64,000 nt of DNA from Kordiimonadaceae bacterium (GTDB lineage Bacteria > Pseudomonadota > Alphaproteobacteria > Sphingomonadales > Emcibacteraceae). This document shows, in pieces, positions 1 to 7,620 of the stretch. The position numbers were made by a program, and so were the translations under genes. Numbering within the stretch: the stretch's first letter is position 1; every line of letters begins with the position of its first letter. Below the pieces are notes generated by a model. The model did not search any database, was not told the origin of the DNA, and was given only the letters and a program-made list of their open reading frames with translations. The stretch spans positions 280,871 to 344,870 of the forward strand of contig JACKKT010000001.1 of assembly GCA_024236295.1 (NCBI GenBank). Direction: 5' to 3'.

Positions 1-1377
1 GGCCATAAGATCGGCATAGATATTAAAATAATGACCAAGTTCTGCAAGGTCACTAGTATAGGGGATAGTATGCCGAAACAGTTGGGTGAAATTGGATAAG
101 CAGCAGTCCAGGGGGTTTCTTACTGTATTGACGATGAAAGCTTTAGCAAATATTTTTGTAATTAATCCGGCATACTGGAAGTTTCCCGGCATTTTATCAA
201 CGATATATTTTGTGTCAGGGTAAAAGCTTTTAACTTTGTTAATATAGTCATGGCCAATTTTTTCCAGTTCATCATATGATTTTTTTTCCAGATCATCAGG
301 AAATTTGTTAAAATTTTGATGAATAAGTTCATTGAGGAAAAGGAGTTCGCCACCCGCATCAATTTTACTGTGGCTGGCCAATATTTGCTCAACGAGTGAT
401 GTGCCAGATCGCGGCATTCCGACTACAAAAATTGGTATGACATCACTTGTTTTTGGTTTTTCATTTTGCTCGAAATAATTTTTTGAAAAAACTGTTTTAA
501 TTTTTTCAGCCGTTTTTTTAACTTCCTCTTTAGAATAATCATACGTGGATCTGTTGAGCTTATTGCCAGATTGATAATGTTGGAAGGCATTTTCATAATC
601 TTTTAGATCAGAATAAACTTTACCCAGGCAGAAATGTAATTTTATCTTGTTGTCTATAGGTATATTATCAATATTTTCAAAAAGCGACTTCAATATACCT
701 ATGTGAGGATCATCCGGCTTATATTGTTTTAAGGCAGAAAGGTTATAATGTGCTTCAATATAATCAGGCTTTATTTTTATCAAATTATTCAAAATCACTT
801 TTGCAGCTTCAATTTCACTTTCTGCGACAAGCAAAGTCGCCAGATTATTTTGAGCTATAACATTACCCGGATTTATTTTAACGGCCGTTTCATATTCATG
901 TTTTGCTTTTGCTATGAAATTTTTTTCTTCATAAAGCGAGCCAAGATTATTATGGGCAAATTCGTGATCAGGGTATAATTTAATAGTTTGTTCAAAGGCT
1001 TTAATTGCAGGTTCATGTGCCCCGGCATTCATAAGAATATTTCCTGCAATAAAATGTGCTTTTGCATCATTTGGATTTAACTGAACGGAACGGTTAATTG
1101 TTGCCAGAGCCTCCTTTAGTTTTCCCAAATAGAAAAAGGCCTCCGCAAGATCTCGATGATATTGGGCAATATCGCCATTAAGGCTCACAGCCCTTAAGAA
1201 ATATTGTTTTGCAATTTCATCATTGCCCTTTTGAAAGGCGAGTTGTCCCATCATATGTAATGCCGGGTGAAATTTGTTATCAGAAATGAGAATATCCTTC
1301 AGAATTTTCTCGGCCTGAGCAAATTCATTTTGGTTGGCACAAATTATGGCCATTTGCATGGCCTGGCTACTATTCAT
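1..1377 (-). CDS. TPR-repeat sulfotransferase family protein (3' end outside window)
   Basis: The minus-strand frame is open from an ATG at 1377 to the window edge, 459 codons without a stop, so the C-terminus is missing. Residues about 1-270 are helical repeats of TPR type (for example AHFIAGNILMNAGAHEPAIK and FAHNNLGSLYEEKNF). About residue 316 begins a sulfotransferase domain: the 5'-phosphosulfate loop VGMPRSGTSLVEQIL near 319-333 and the 3'-phosphate motif RNPLDCCLSNF from residue 420. The family transfers sulfate from PAPS to protein or small-molecule hydroxyls; the substrate cannot be read here. No signal peptide is seen, so it is probably cytoplasmic. There is no recognisable operon partner inside the window. 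Confidence 0.88.
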   Translation of the reverse strand, partial: MNSSQAMQMAIICANQNEFAQAEKILKDILISDNKFHPALHMMGQLAFQKGNDEIAKQYFLRAVSLNGDIAQYHRDLAEAFFYLGKLKEALATINRSVQLNPNDAKAHFIAGNILMNAGAHEPAIKAFEQTIKLYPDHEFAHNNLGSLYEEKNFIAKAKHEYETAVKINPGNVIAQNNLATLLVAESEIEAAKVILNNLIKIKPDYIEAHYNLSALKQYKPDDPHIGILKSLFENIDNIPIDNKIKLHFCLGKVYSDLKDYENAFQHYQSGNKLNRSTYDYSKEEVKKTAEKIKTVFSKNYFEQNEKPKTSDVIPIFVVGMPRSGTSLVEQILASHSKIDAGGELLFLNELIHQNFNKFPDDLEKKSYDELEKIGHDYINKVKSFYPDTKYIVDKMPGNFQYAGLITKIFAKAFIVNTVRNPLDCCLSNFTQLFRHTIPYTSDLAELGHYFNIYADLMA

Positions 1378-1551
1378 ATGAGGACCCCAATATTACAATC
1401 AATGTGCAAAAATTATAAAATGATATAACATTTCAGTAAAGTAAACTTATTGTGATGTTAAACTGGTTTAATATTGCGATATTCTCGCTCGGACCAATAA
1501 TTAGAATTGTATTGGGATTGAAAACAGATTTTAATGGGGAATAGAATGGTG

Positions 1552-1565
1552 AAAAGTGGCTCCCC
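1552..1565. repeat. Direct repeat of tRNA-Asn 3' end (candidate att remnant, distal copy)
   Basis: The 14 bases aaaagtggctcccc recur exactly at 2922-2935, where they are the last bases of the tRNA-Asn gene (including CCA) plus four downstream bases. Duplication of a tRNA 3' end is the usual mark of integrase-mediated insertion. The repeat is short, so chance or another origin is possible. Confidence 0.5.
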
Positions 1566-1687
1566 ATTCTTAACACATTTCGAACTGAATACTACAAAGA
1601 TATATTGCTGATTTTTAATCAAACGCCATCATTACTTAAAAGGAAAATTTGATTCCACAGCCTTAATTTAAATAAAACAAATGAATT

Positions 1688-1718
1688 TTGAATGACTGCT
1701 TTCGACCCAAAGCAGACA
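1688..1718 (+). repeat. Left arm of 31-bp inverted repeat around the Sel1 gene
   Basis: It matches the reverse complement of 2587-2617 at 28 of 31 positions, with a perfect 16-bp core cgacccaaagcagaca (1703-1718). This arm can also fold on itself: ctgcttt (1696-1702) pairs with aaagcag (1709-1715) around a six-base loop. The two arms bracket the Sel1-repeat gene like terminal inverted repeats. Confidence 0.75.
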
Positions 1719-1830
1719 GTCGTGTTGAATATTTAATTAAAAATAAAGATTATGTTTAAACCTACTAAGTTGAAAAGGATTATTCTTTCTGTTAGCCTAT
1801 AATAGTTCTCATAAATGAATAGGGGGTTCT

Positions 1831-2553
1831 GTGAAATACTTAATTCTTATTTTATGTTATCTTTTACCAACTTTTGCTTTAGCGCAGGATTATAAACCTT
1901 TGTTTAATAAGTTGTCTGAGATGGCTTCAGAAGGTGATGGTGAAGCACAGTATCATTTAGGAATGCTTTACAACAATGGCATAGGAACCTCAAAGGACAT
2001 TGACAAAGCCTATTACTGGTTTAAAAAATCAACTGAAGCGAATGATCCGTTAGGTGCTTATAAATTAGGTTGTTATTTCGCAGGACAAGCTGGTGATGTT
2101 GTTGAGTATGATGCTAAAAAGGCGTTAAAATATAAACTCATAGCCGCTGATGCGGGCTATTCATATGCTCAGCATGATGTCGCACTTTACTATCTTCAAT
2201 ATGGTGAAAATGATAAAGCAATAGAATATATTACAAAGTCTGCTCATCAAGGTTTTAGGAACGCATTTGAGGTACTTGCAAACCTTAATTATGAGGGAAC
2301 CATAATTCCTAAGAACCTTTTACAAGCACATAGTTATATTTTATTATCAATGATGGCTGGCGATGGAAGGCCTAGCCAGCAGGCAGTTGCTTTTATGAAG
2401 ATAATTGAGCAAGAGCTGACTCAAGCTCAAATCAACAAGAGTATTGAGAATGCTGACAAATGGCAGATAGAAATGTCTCCATTAACACTAACTGCTAAAT
2501 TGGGCTTGCGCCGTTCCTATCGTCTGGCAGGCCTCTCAATACCTGAAAATTAA
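1831..2553 (+). CDS. Exported Sel1-repeat (TPR-like) protein
   Basis: 240 residues from a GTG start preceded by a good Shine-Dalgarno (aggggg, 1821-1826). Residues 1-18 (MKYLILILCYLLPTFALA) form a signal peptide, so the product is probably periplasmic. Sel1-like repeats follow: GEAQYHLGMLYNNGIG with KAYYWFKKS near residues 38-67, then weaker units (SYAQHDVALYYLQYGE). Sel1 repeats are helical scaffolds for protein contacts; the partner is unknown. The gene is more AT-rich than its neighbours and lies between inverted repeats, next to a recombinase stub and tRNA-Asn, which suggests transferred cargo. Two other short Sel1 genes lie near 61 kb. Confidence 0.8.
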   Translation: MKYLILILCYLLPTFALAQDYKPLFNKLSEMASEGDGEAQYHLGMLYNNGIGTSKDIDKAYYWFKKSTEANDPLGAYKLGCYFAGQAGDVVEYDAKKALKYKLIAADAGYSYAQHDVALYYLQYGENDKAIEYITKSAHQGFRNAFEVLANLNYEGTIIPKNLLQAHSYILLSMMAGDGRPSQQAVAFMKIIEQELTQAQINKSIENADKWQIEMSPLTLTAKLGLRRSYRLAGLSIPEN

Positions 2554-2586
2554 TTTAAAATACAAAACAATAAATTAAAATGTTAA

Positions 2587-2617
2587 TGTCTGCTTTGGGT
2601 CGATAGAAGTCACTCAA
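2587..2617 (-). repeat. Right arm of 31-bp inverted repeat around the Sel1 gene
   Basis: Reverse-complement partner of 1688-1718, with the perfect 16-bp core at 2587-2602. Its outer end coincides with the point where recognisable serine-recombinase sequence begins (about 2618), so the repeat sits on the truncation junction. The self-hairpin of the left arm is only partly kept here. Confidence 0.75.
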
Positions 2618-2968
2618 TATTGGCAAAAAGGGGGGATTACAAAGGATACATATGACAGAAAGTATAAACAACTCGTCAATCGTAGAATTGAACTAAATGA
2701 ACTATTAGAACAGCATCATGAAGGTAACAAAACCTTTAAAATGGCACTAACAACCTTGGTTTCAATAGCTTCTAAGGCTATGGAAATTTTTGATTGTTCG
2801 ACAACAGACGAAAAACGCCAACTCATCAATTATGTATTTTCGAACTTGGAATTAAACGGCTCAAAGCTAGAGTATACCTTAAAAGCACCATTTAATTTGC
2901 TTGTTAATTTAGGTGATTGTCAAAAGTGGCTCCCCGAGCAGGACTCGAACCTGCGACAAATAGATTAA
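2618..2968 (+). pseudogene. C-terminal stub of a serine recombinase, reading into tRNA-Asn
   Basis: Frame 2618-2968 encodes about 116 residues, of which the first 41 have no ATG. It resembles the C-terminal region of resolvase/invertase-type serine recombinases with zinc-ribbon and coiled-coil tails: a helix rich in charged residues (YDRKYKQLVNRRIELNELLE), then EKRQLINYVFSNLELNGSKL and a closing WLPEQDSNLR. That closing peptide is encoded by the complementary strand of the tRNA, a common sight where integrases abut their tRNA target. The catalytic N-terminal domain is absent, so it should be inactive. A separate small gene starting at ATG 2741 is possible but less likely. Confidence 0.65.
2922..2935. 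repeat. Direct repeat at the tRNA-Asn 3' end (proximal copy)
   Basis: The second copy of aaaagtggctcccc. It overlaps the 3' end of the tRNA gene (2927-2935), including the CCA and part of the acceptor stem. With the copy at 1552-1565 it delimits about 1.37 kb holding the Sel1 gene and the recombinase stub. Confidence 0.5.
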
Positions 2969-3002
2969 CAGTCTACTGCTCTACCAACTGAGCTATCGGG
3001 GA
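2927..3002 (-). tRNA. tRNA-Asn (GUU)
   Basis: Reads 5' to 3' on the minus strand from 3002 to 2927, 76 nt including an encoded CCA. The acceptor stem pairs TCCCCGA with TCGGGGA, the D loop contains AGCTCAGTTGGTAGAGC, the anticodon loop reads CTGTTAATC with anticodon GTT, and the T arm is GCAGGTTCGAGTCCTGC. GUU decodes asparagine. Its 3' end is the apparent attachment site of the insert at 1.5-2.9 kb. Confidence 0.97.
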
Positions 3003-3046
3003 ACATCAATCACATAAGGGCGTGATGACGCCTTTTTGGTTGGCAT

Positions 3047-3075
3047 GTTATACAGCCCCTTATTTCGCTTGCCAA
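3047..3075 (-). promoter_or_regulatory. Sigma-70 type promoter of tRNA-Asn
   Basis: On the minus strand TTGGCA (3075-3070) is followed after exactly 17 bases by TATAAC (3052-3047), close to the -35/-10 consensus. Transcription would start near 3040 and give a leader of roughly 35-40 nt before the tRNA 5' end at 3002. Confidence 0.7.
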
Positions 3076-3236
3076 CAGAAAAATTCACTTTTTTTTGACA
3101 TAGATGAAATTAGATTTATTTTTTAGATATTTTTTACATTCTGGACTTATAATTGCAATCGGCTTGAGGGATTTTAGCCAAAATTTTTGAATTATATAAA
3201 TATTTTGAATGTGTATGGATTTTTAAAAGTAAAGTT

Positions 3237-4049
3237 ATGTTAAATAAGATCAAAAGTTTTTTTCATGAAAAACCAAAGGAACAAAAACGTGTCCGTAAGT
3301 CATTTGCAAAGACTTTAGAGACAAAAAATACTGATCAGGATGATCAGGAAATTACAAAAGATGATATCCGACGCGGTAAAGAACTTTTTTGGGGGAGGTA
3401 TCCGCATTATCCGGAAATGAGTACGGTTTATCGAAAGCTGTTTCAGAAATTTGAAATTGATAACAGCAAAAGGATAAAAGTTTACGATTCTTTATGCGGA
3501 TCTGATATGTGTAATATTGCGGCAGGCAGCGGTCCTATGGTTGATTATATATGTGATGATGATCATGCACCCTTAGTGTTACAGCAGATTAAAAAACTCG
3601 ACCTTTCAGATAAAATTGACCGGCTTGTGAATTATGAAAAGGGAAATATCTATTTTGCCCATGTCTTTTCATTTTATCCTAAACTTGATCATGAAGACGC
3701 CATTGACTGGCAACGTCTGGATGATTGTACGGCACCATCCGGTTATGTATTTCTGCCAAAACTGGTTACCAACCCGAAAGACCAGAAAAAGAAGCCATCA
3801 CAGAAGCTGGCAGATAATATATCCTTTTATTTTTATATAGAACTTGATCATACCATGCACTGGATTTCTGTTCTGAACAGGAAAATCGAAACACTTAAGA
3901 AAGAAACTCCGCCGGGACTTTCGACGGCCAATAATAATGTTATTAAAATTTTCCGTGCCGAGGTTACCAAATGGGCGTCGCTTTTAAAGCAGTTAAAATC
4001 TAACGAAATCAGGATCGTCACCAGCATTTATAAGCATGATGATGAGTAG
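3237..4049 (+). CDS. Hypothetical protein, 270 aa
   Basis: Not recognised. The first 45 residues are lysine-rich and polar (KSFFHEKPKEQKRVRKSF), with no signal peptide or membrane span, so a cytoplasmic or peripheral protein is likely. The body is mixed alpha/beta. The stretch IKVYDSLCGSDMCNIAAGSG has the spacing of a nucleotide or SAM loop, but the usual glycine pattern is absent, so I do not assign a methyltransferase. The ribosome-binding site before the ATG is weak. It is convergent with the superoxide dismutase gene, and the stop codon lies in a small hairpin. Confidence 0.65.
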   Translation: MLNKIKSFFHEKPKEQKRVRKSFAKTLETKNTDQDDQEITKDDIRRGKELFWGRYPHYPEMSTVYRKLFQKFEIDNSKRIKVYDSLCGSDMCNIAAGSGPMVDYICDDDHAPLVLQQIKKLDLSDKIDRLVNYEKGNIYFAHVFSFYPKLDHEDAIDWQRLDDCTAPSGYVFLPKLVTNPKDQKKKPSQKLADNISFYFYIELDHTMHWISVLNRKIETLKKETPPGLSTANNNVIKIFRAEVTKWASLLKQLKSNEIRIVTSIYKHDDE

Positions 4050-4065
4050 GGGGCATAAACCCCTA
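4047..4065. terminator. Short hairpin between convergent genes
   Basis: tagggg (4047-4052) pairs with ccccta (4060-4065) around a seven-base loop; the first three bases are the stop codon of the upstream gene. There is no long T run on either side, so termination is uncertain. Confidence 0.35.
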
Positions 4066-4071
4066 TTCTGA

Positions 4072-4803
4072 TCAGCCGAGAGCCTCATTTAGCCGCTTTT
4101 CCGCAGAATTCCAGTCAATATAATCAAAAAATTTGGTGATATAGGCACCTTTATTATTCTGATAATCCAGATAATAGCTATGTTCATACATATCAAGCGC
4201 GATAATGGGAACGGCATTCCAGAATACACCGTTTGAATGGCTGTCCGAGACCACATTATAGAGCTTACCACTTATTTTATGGTAACATAACACCGCCCAG
4301 CCGTTGGCGGTTGCCGATGCGGCGGCAAAATCATTCTGCCATTTATCAAGTGACCCAAAACGGGAATCCAGTGCTGATTTTATTTTACTTCCGGGATTTG
4401 AATTTTCTGCGGTCATACCGTCAAAGAACACCTCATGAAGCAATGCGCTGTCGCCTTTATCGATTCTTGCGCGCTGCATGGTGGCATAGGCATTGGCATC
4501 GCGTTTGCCGCTTTCCAGCATTTCATTAATCTGCCGGTCAAGGTCCAGATGGCCGTTAAGGGCACCGCCATAATGCTTTTGATAATGCGGGGCGATCTGC
4601 GCGGCGGAAAGAAAGCCTGGAAGCTCGCTATAGCGTATTGGTTTCATTTTTCCGGTCTTAAGGCCGCTCATCGCGTCCATGGATGCCATCTGTGCATTGG
4701 CACGTGTCGAGATCGCGCCAGCCGCCAGTGTGGAAGCAGCGGTAGTTGCGGCTAAATTCAAAAATTTTCTTTTGCTGATACTCTGAGTATTTTTAATAAT
4801 CAT
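4072..4803 (-). CDS. Exported Fe/Mn-family superoxide dismutase
   Basis: 243 residues with an aggag site upstream. Residues 1-37 are an export signal of Tat character (SISKRKFLNLAATTAA, a Lys-Arg instead of twin Arg, ending ANAQ), so it should act in the periplasm on superoxide. The body follows the SodB/SodA fold: HYQKHYGG carries the first metal histidine, LLHEVFFDG the second, and LDMYEHSYYLDY the Asp and third His ligands, with WAVLCYH in the core. Whether Fe or Mn is bound cannot be told. Bacterial Fe/Mn SODs are usually cytoplasmic, so export is the unusual point. Confidence 0.88.
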   Translation of the reverse strand: MIIKNTQSISKRKFLNLAATTAASTLAAGAISTRANAQMASMDAMSGLKTGKMKPIRYSELPGFLSAAQIAPHYQKHYGGALNGHLDLDRQINEMLESGKRDANAYATMQRARIDKGDSALLHEVFFDGMTAENSNPGSKIKSALDSRFGSLDKWQNDFAAASATANGWAVLCYHKISGKLYNVVSDSHSNGVFWNAVPIIALDMYEHSYYLDYQNNKGAYITKFFDYIDWNSAEKRLNEALG

Positions 4804-4959
4804 GATAAAGCTCCTGTAGCTTTGGTGCGGAGAGTTGCATTATACTTCATAGAGATGCAAATAACCACACCGCATATTAATCAATAAAAATTTACCATAA
4901 TATATATTATGCGAATTGTTTATATTTGGATCAAGTATGCCCTCTCTATACTTTTTTGA

Positions 4960-6528
4960 TTATAAAGTTATCCAATTTCCTGGTTCACCGCTCTTAGTAC
5001 ATAAAAAACCAAAAGATCTGTTTCCACCATTTGTATTCCACAAAATTTGTCCTTTTCTCCAGTACCCACCTTCCGGAATGGATGAAGCCGCATCACGCAT
5101 GGCACCTTCTAGGAAAGTTGCTTCTCTGGCATAAGGACCTATGTTTGTTTGCCAAACGGCGCCTTTAATGCGCAGATTATTATATTGTGAACCTATTCTG
5201 CATTGGGCTTTTGGGTGTTGATCTCCTGCTGCAGTTTCAAAATAAATATCAAGATTTTCAATAATACTTTCTTTGTCTGGTCTGGGTATTTTGCAGGAAA
5301 AAATAGTTGAAGACGTGATGGTATCATGAATGTCTCTGATTCTGATGGTACTTGGCCCTATCGTGTATTGTTTTACACCCGTAATATCAAACCATGCATT
5401 TAAGGTTGGCATCAGTTTATTATCATAATCCAGTATGATATTTATATGATCAATCTGTAAAAATTCAGTGTTTGCATTATTAACATTTATGACACCATTG
5501 GCAGACTTTAAATGTCCTTTAATTGTTCCTATCCATACGGATCCGATTGATTTTGCATTTGAACGGGTCAGTACAGGTTTCATGCACGTATTACCTGTAC
5601 CTCCATCAGTTATACATATCTCTCCAACATTTACTTTATTGGCTGAGCCTAATTCCAGGGCACCAATACACCTGCCAATCACTGTAATTATGCCAATATT
5701 ATGATCGCCTCCATGGGCTACATACGCTTCTTCAATACCTTCATAAATAAAGCTGTCTATGTAATTATCACCACCCAATCCATAAACGCCGTTGTCTGTC
5801 ATATTGCGACTTCTAAGTTTACCAATAAACGTTTTCCCGGTTGACTTTCCAAAGGCAACTGCACAAGCCCCCTTCTCGCAGTAAATATCATTAATTGATG
5901 TATTATCAGAATTGCCAACAATTCCAATAGCTTGCGGAAAAGAGCCATTTGATTTGCCCGTATTGTTGGTGTTATATGTCCTCACTCTCTCAAGATGAAA
6001 ATTATTTGCATTGACACGTAGCCCATAAATTGATGTTGAGCTTGATGGGGAAGCTGTTATGTTTTCTATTAGTATAGAATGTCCACTTATATCATTTTTC
6101 ATTATAGATACGCCTGTACAGTCGCTTGAATTGCCATCAACATGAAGGTCACCAAAATTTGAAGAAACTTTCAGGCAGGTTTCATTTTGCTGGCCAATAA
6201 AGATCAGCCTTCCTTGTCCAATCATCGTAAGATAATTGTTGGCAGTAATGCCCGTTACTGCATAAGGTCTCTCAATTAAACAAGGGCCATCATTCAAAGC
6301 TGCCTGTACGTGTCTGGTATCATCTGCTTTGCCGTCTCCAACAGCGCCATAATCTAGGGGGGTTTTTATCAACCTATTGAATTCCTGAGTGTTTACGGCT
6401 GTGTTTTGACTGGCCTCGCTTGAAGCATTGCCTGACACAATTCCAGTTAGTCCTAACAATGAAGCACTTGCTGTTTTAAATATATCTCTTCTGATAATTT
6501 TTGGAGGATATGTAAATTTATTGGGCAT
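4960..6528 (-). CDS. Tat-exported right-handed beta-helix (pectate-lyase-3 type) protein
   Basis: 522 residues. The N-terminus IIRRDIFKTASASLLGL is a twin-arginine signal. At about residues 56-78 lies the motif LDYGAVGDGKADDTRHVQAA, typical of pectate-lyase superfamily and phage tailspike proteins that fold as beta-helices; many short strands rich in Asn, Gly and Ile follow. The last 50 residues (GGYWRKGQILWNTN, SGEPGNWITL) resemble a terminal module seen in tail or exopolysaccharide-depolymerase proteins. Probably binds or cleaves a polysaccharide outside the cytoplasm; no catalytic residues can be named. It is separated from the SOD gene by 156 bp with no clear shared operon. Confidence 0.72.
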   Translation of the reverse strand: MPNKFTYPPKIIRRDIFKTASASLLGLTGIVSGNASSEASQNTAVNTQEFNRLIKTPLDYGAVGDGKADDTRHVQAALNDGPCLIERPYAVTGITANNYLTMIGQGRLIFIGQQNETCLKVSSNFGDLHVDGNSSDCTGVSIMKNDISGHSILIENITASPSSSTSIYGLRVNANNFHLERVRTYNTNNTGKSNGSFPQAIGIVGNSDNTSINDIYCEKGACAVAFGKSTGKTFIGKLRSRNMTDNGVYGLGGDNYIDSFIYEGIEEAYVAHGGDHNIGIITVIGRCIGALELGSANKVNVGEICITDGGTGNTCMKPVLTRSNAKSIGSVWIGTIKGHLKSANGVINVNNANTEFLQIDHINIILDYDNKLMPTLNAWFDITGVKQYTIGPSTIRIRDIHDTITSSTIFSCKIPRPDKESIIENLDIYFETAAGDQHPKAQCRIGSQYNNLRIKGAVWQTNIGPYAREATFLEGAMRDAASSIPEGGYWRKGQILWNTNGGNRSFGFLCTKSGEPGNWITL

Positions 6529-6765
6529 TATCTTGTTCCATATTACTTTATAGAAACTTTAACATTTCGATAGTTTTGAAATAAGCTATTAAAAACCACA
6601 TGTAGTTATTAATTTATTAAACTTATAAAAGCGACCAAAGAATAGTGTTAATCACTGTATTATTATTTGTATAAATATCTGATAAATATCAGGAGGTTTG
6701 ATAGTATTGCCTCTATTTTATAAGCATCAATAATCATTAATCTGACTATTAGAACAATGATAACT

Positions 6766-6990
6766 TCACTCATAATCATGTTTGAGTTTGTGGCTGTCGG
6801 TTTGGGTTTTTGAGTGACGTTTGATCCAGACATAGCGTTTCTTCCAGAGTCCGCAGACGCGCTTTTTCTTTTTCTCTTCAGCGGAAATCTGTCTGCCAAG
6901 GCATTTACCATTCTTAAGCCTGATGCAGTTTGAGCATTTTACACCAATTCGGCCATTTATATAGCCAAGTAAGGCCAATAGTGATTGCAT
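6766..6990 (-). CDS. Small basic protein with four cysteines, unknown
   Basis: 74 residues from an ATG at 6990 (a GTG at 6993 is also in frame), preceded by a strong aggggag site, the main reason to believe it. A hydrophobic N-terminal stretch (QSLLALLGYI) is followed by a Cys-x2-Cys-x7-Cys group (CSNCIRLKNGKC) and a fourth Cys about 16 residues later. This may bind zinc or form disulphides. The C-terminus is Lys/Arg/His-rich. An overlapping ORF in another frame (6663-6911) lacks such a start. No neighbour suggests a role. Confidence 0.5.
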   Translation of the reverse strand: MQSLLALLGYINGRIGVKCSNCIRLKNGKCLGRQISAEEKKKKRVCGLWKKRYVWIKRHSKTQTDSHKLKHDYE

Positions 6991-7087
6991 CACTCTCCCC
7001 TTGTGTTTCGATTTTATCTATAACACAAATGAGCTGCGTAATACATGGTTAATATGAGTATTAAAAAATCGCAATTTCGGAAAAATA

Positions 7088-7130
7088 AACAAGCAGACCT
7101 TCTGCAATAAAATCATCTGGTCTACTTGTT
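7088..7130 (-). terminator. Rho-independent terminator of the CocE-NIPSNAP operon
   Basis: aacaagcagacc (7088-7099) pairs with ggtctacttgtt (7119-7130) with one mismatch. On the minus strand the hairpin is followed by TTTATTTTT, and it lies about 70 bp past the NIPSNAP stop. Confidence 0.7.
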
Positions 7131-7197
7131 AATTATGGTATTTTGAAATTAATAAAATCTTTATTTATCAATAAGTAGTTTAACCTAGTTAAAGTTT

Positions 7198-7605
7198 TTA
7201 TTTAAGTGGAGAAAAGCCGGTTGGACTTAAAAAGACCACGACAGGAGCGGAATCCAGCAGTTGCCCGTCCTTATTTTTGCTTTCCTCGGCCACTTTTTTC
7301 CATTCGGGATCATCAAAAAATCCTTTCCAGGATTGTGCGGCGCTTTCCCGGCTTTTATGCTTGAGAATATAAACTAATGTATTTGGCTGATCTTGCGCCA
7401 CAAAATAGCCGACGGATTCCATTCCATGCTTGTTAAAAAGGGCTACTTCATAGTCTTTAAAGCGGGTCAAAAGCGGTTCAAGCTTACCTTCATGGGTATG
7501 ATAGGTGCGAAGTTCATAAACGCCGCCCATATCCTGCGCCTGTGCAGAGGTAAATTGAAAAGTTGCCAATATGACAAATGCACTAAGTAATTTTATTAGT
7601 TTCAT
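7198..7605 (-). CDS. Exported NIPSNAP-family protein
   Basis: 135 residues with an excellent aggaggg site. Residues 1-23 are a signal peptide ending in SAQA, so the product is periplasmic. The mature part carries the ferredoxin-like NIPSNAP fold signature: VYELRTYHTHEGK at the start, then FNKHGMESVGYFV, LVYILKHKSRESA and SWKGFFDDPEWKKV. NIPSNAP domains occur as small dimeric proteins of mostly unknown role. The gene starts 15 bp after the CocE-type hydrolase stop and ends before a terminator, so the two are surely co-transcribed and may act on the same compound. Confidence 0.85.
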   Translation of the reverse strand: MKLIKLLSAFVILATFQFTSAQAQDMGGVYELRTYHTHEGKLEPLLTRFKDYEVALFNKHGMESVGYFVAQDQPNTLVYILKHKSRESAAQSWKGFFDDPEWKKVAEESKNKDGQLLDSAPVVVFLSPTGFSPLK

Positions 7606-7620
7606 TAATATGTCCCTCCT

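Larger units (their letters stand above)
1378..1830. other. 453-bp intergenic region carrying insert borders
   Basis: Very AT-rich, with no convincing ORF. It contains one copy of a 14-bp direct repeat of the tRNA-Asn 3' end (1552-1565) and the left arm of a 31-bp inverted repeat (1688-1718), both described separately. A TATAAT at 1798-1803, about 27 bp before the Sel1 start, could be its -10 box, but no well-spaced -35 is visible. Confidence 0.6.

Noticed and set aside
3019..3037. Hairpin ggcgt/acgcc followed by five T on the plus strand
   Set aside because: Only a five-base stem, and no plus-strand gene upstream needs it; it lies in the tRNA leader region and is more likely chance.
6663..6911. 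82-codon minus-strand ORF overlapping the small cysteine protein
   Set aside because: No ribosome-binding site, low-complexity sequence, and it conflicts with the better-supported frame 6766-6990.
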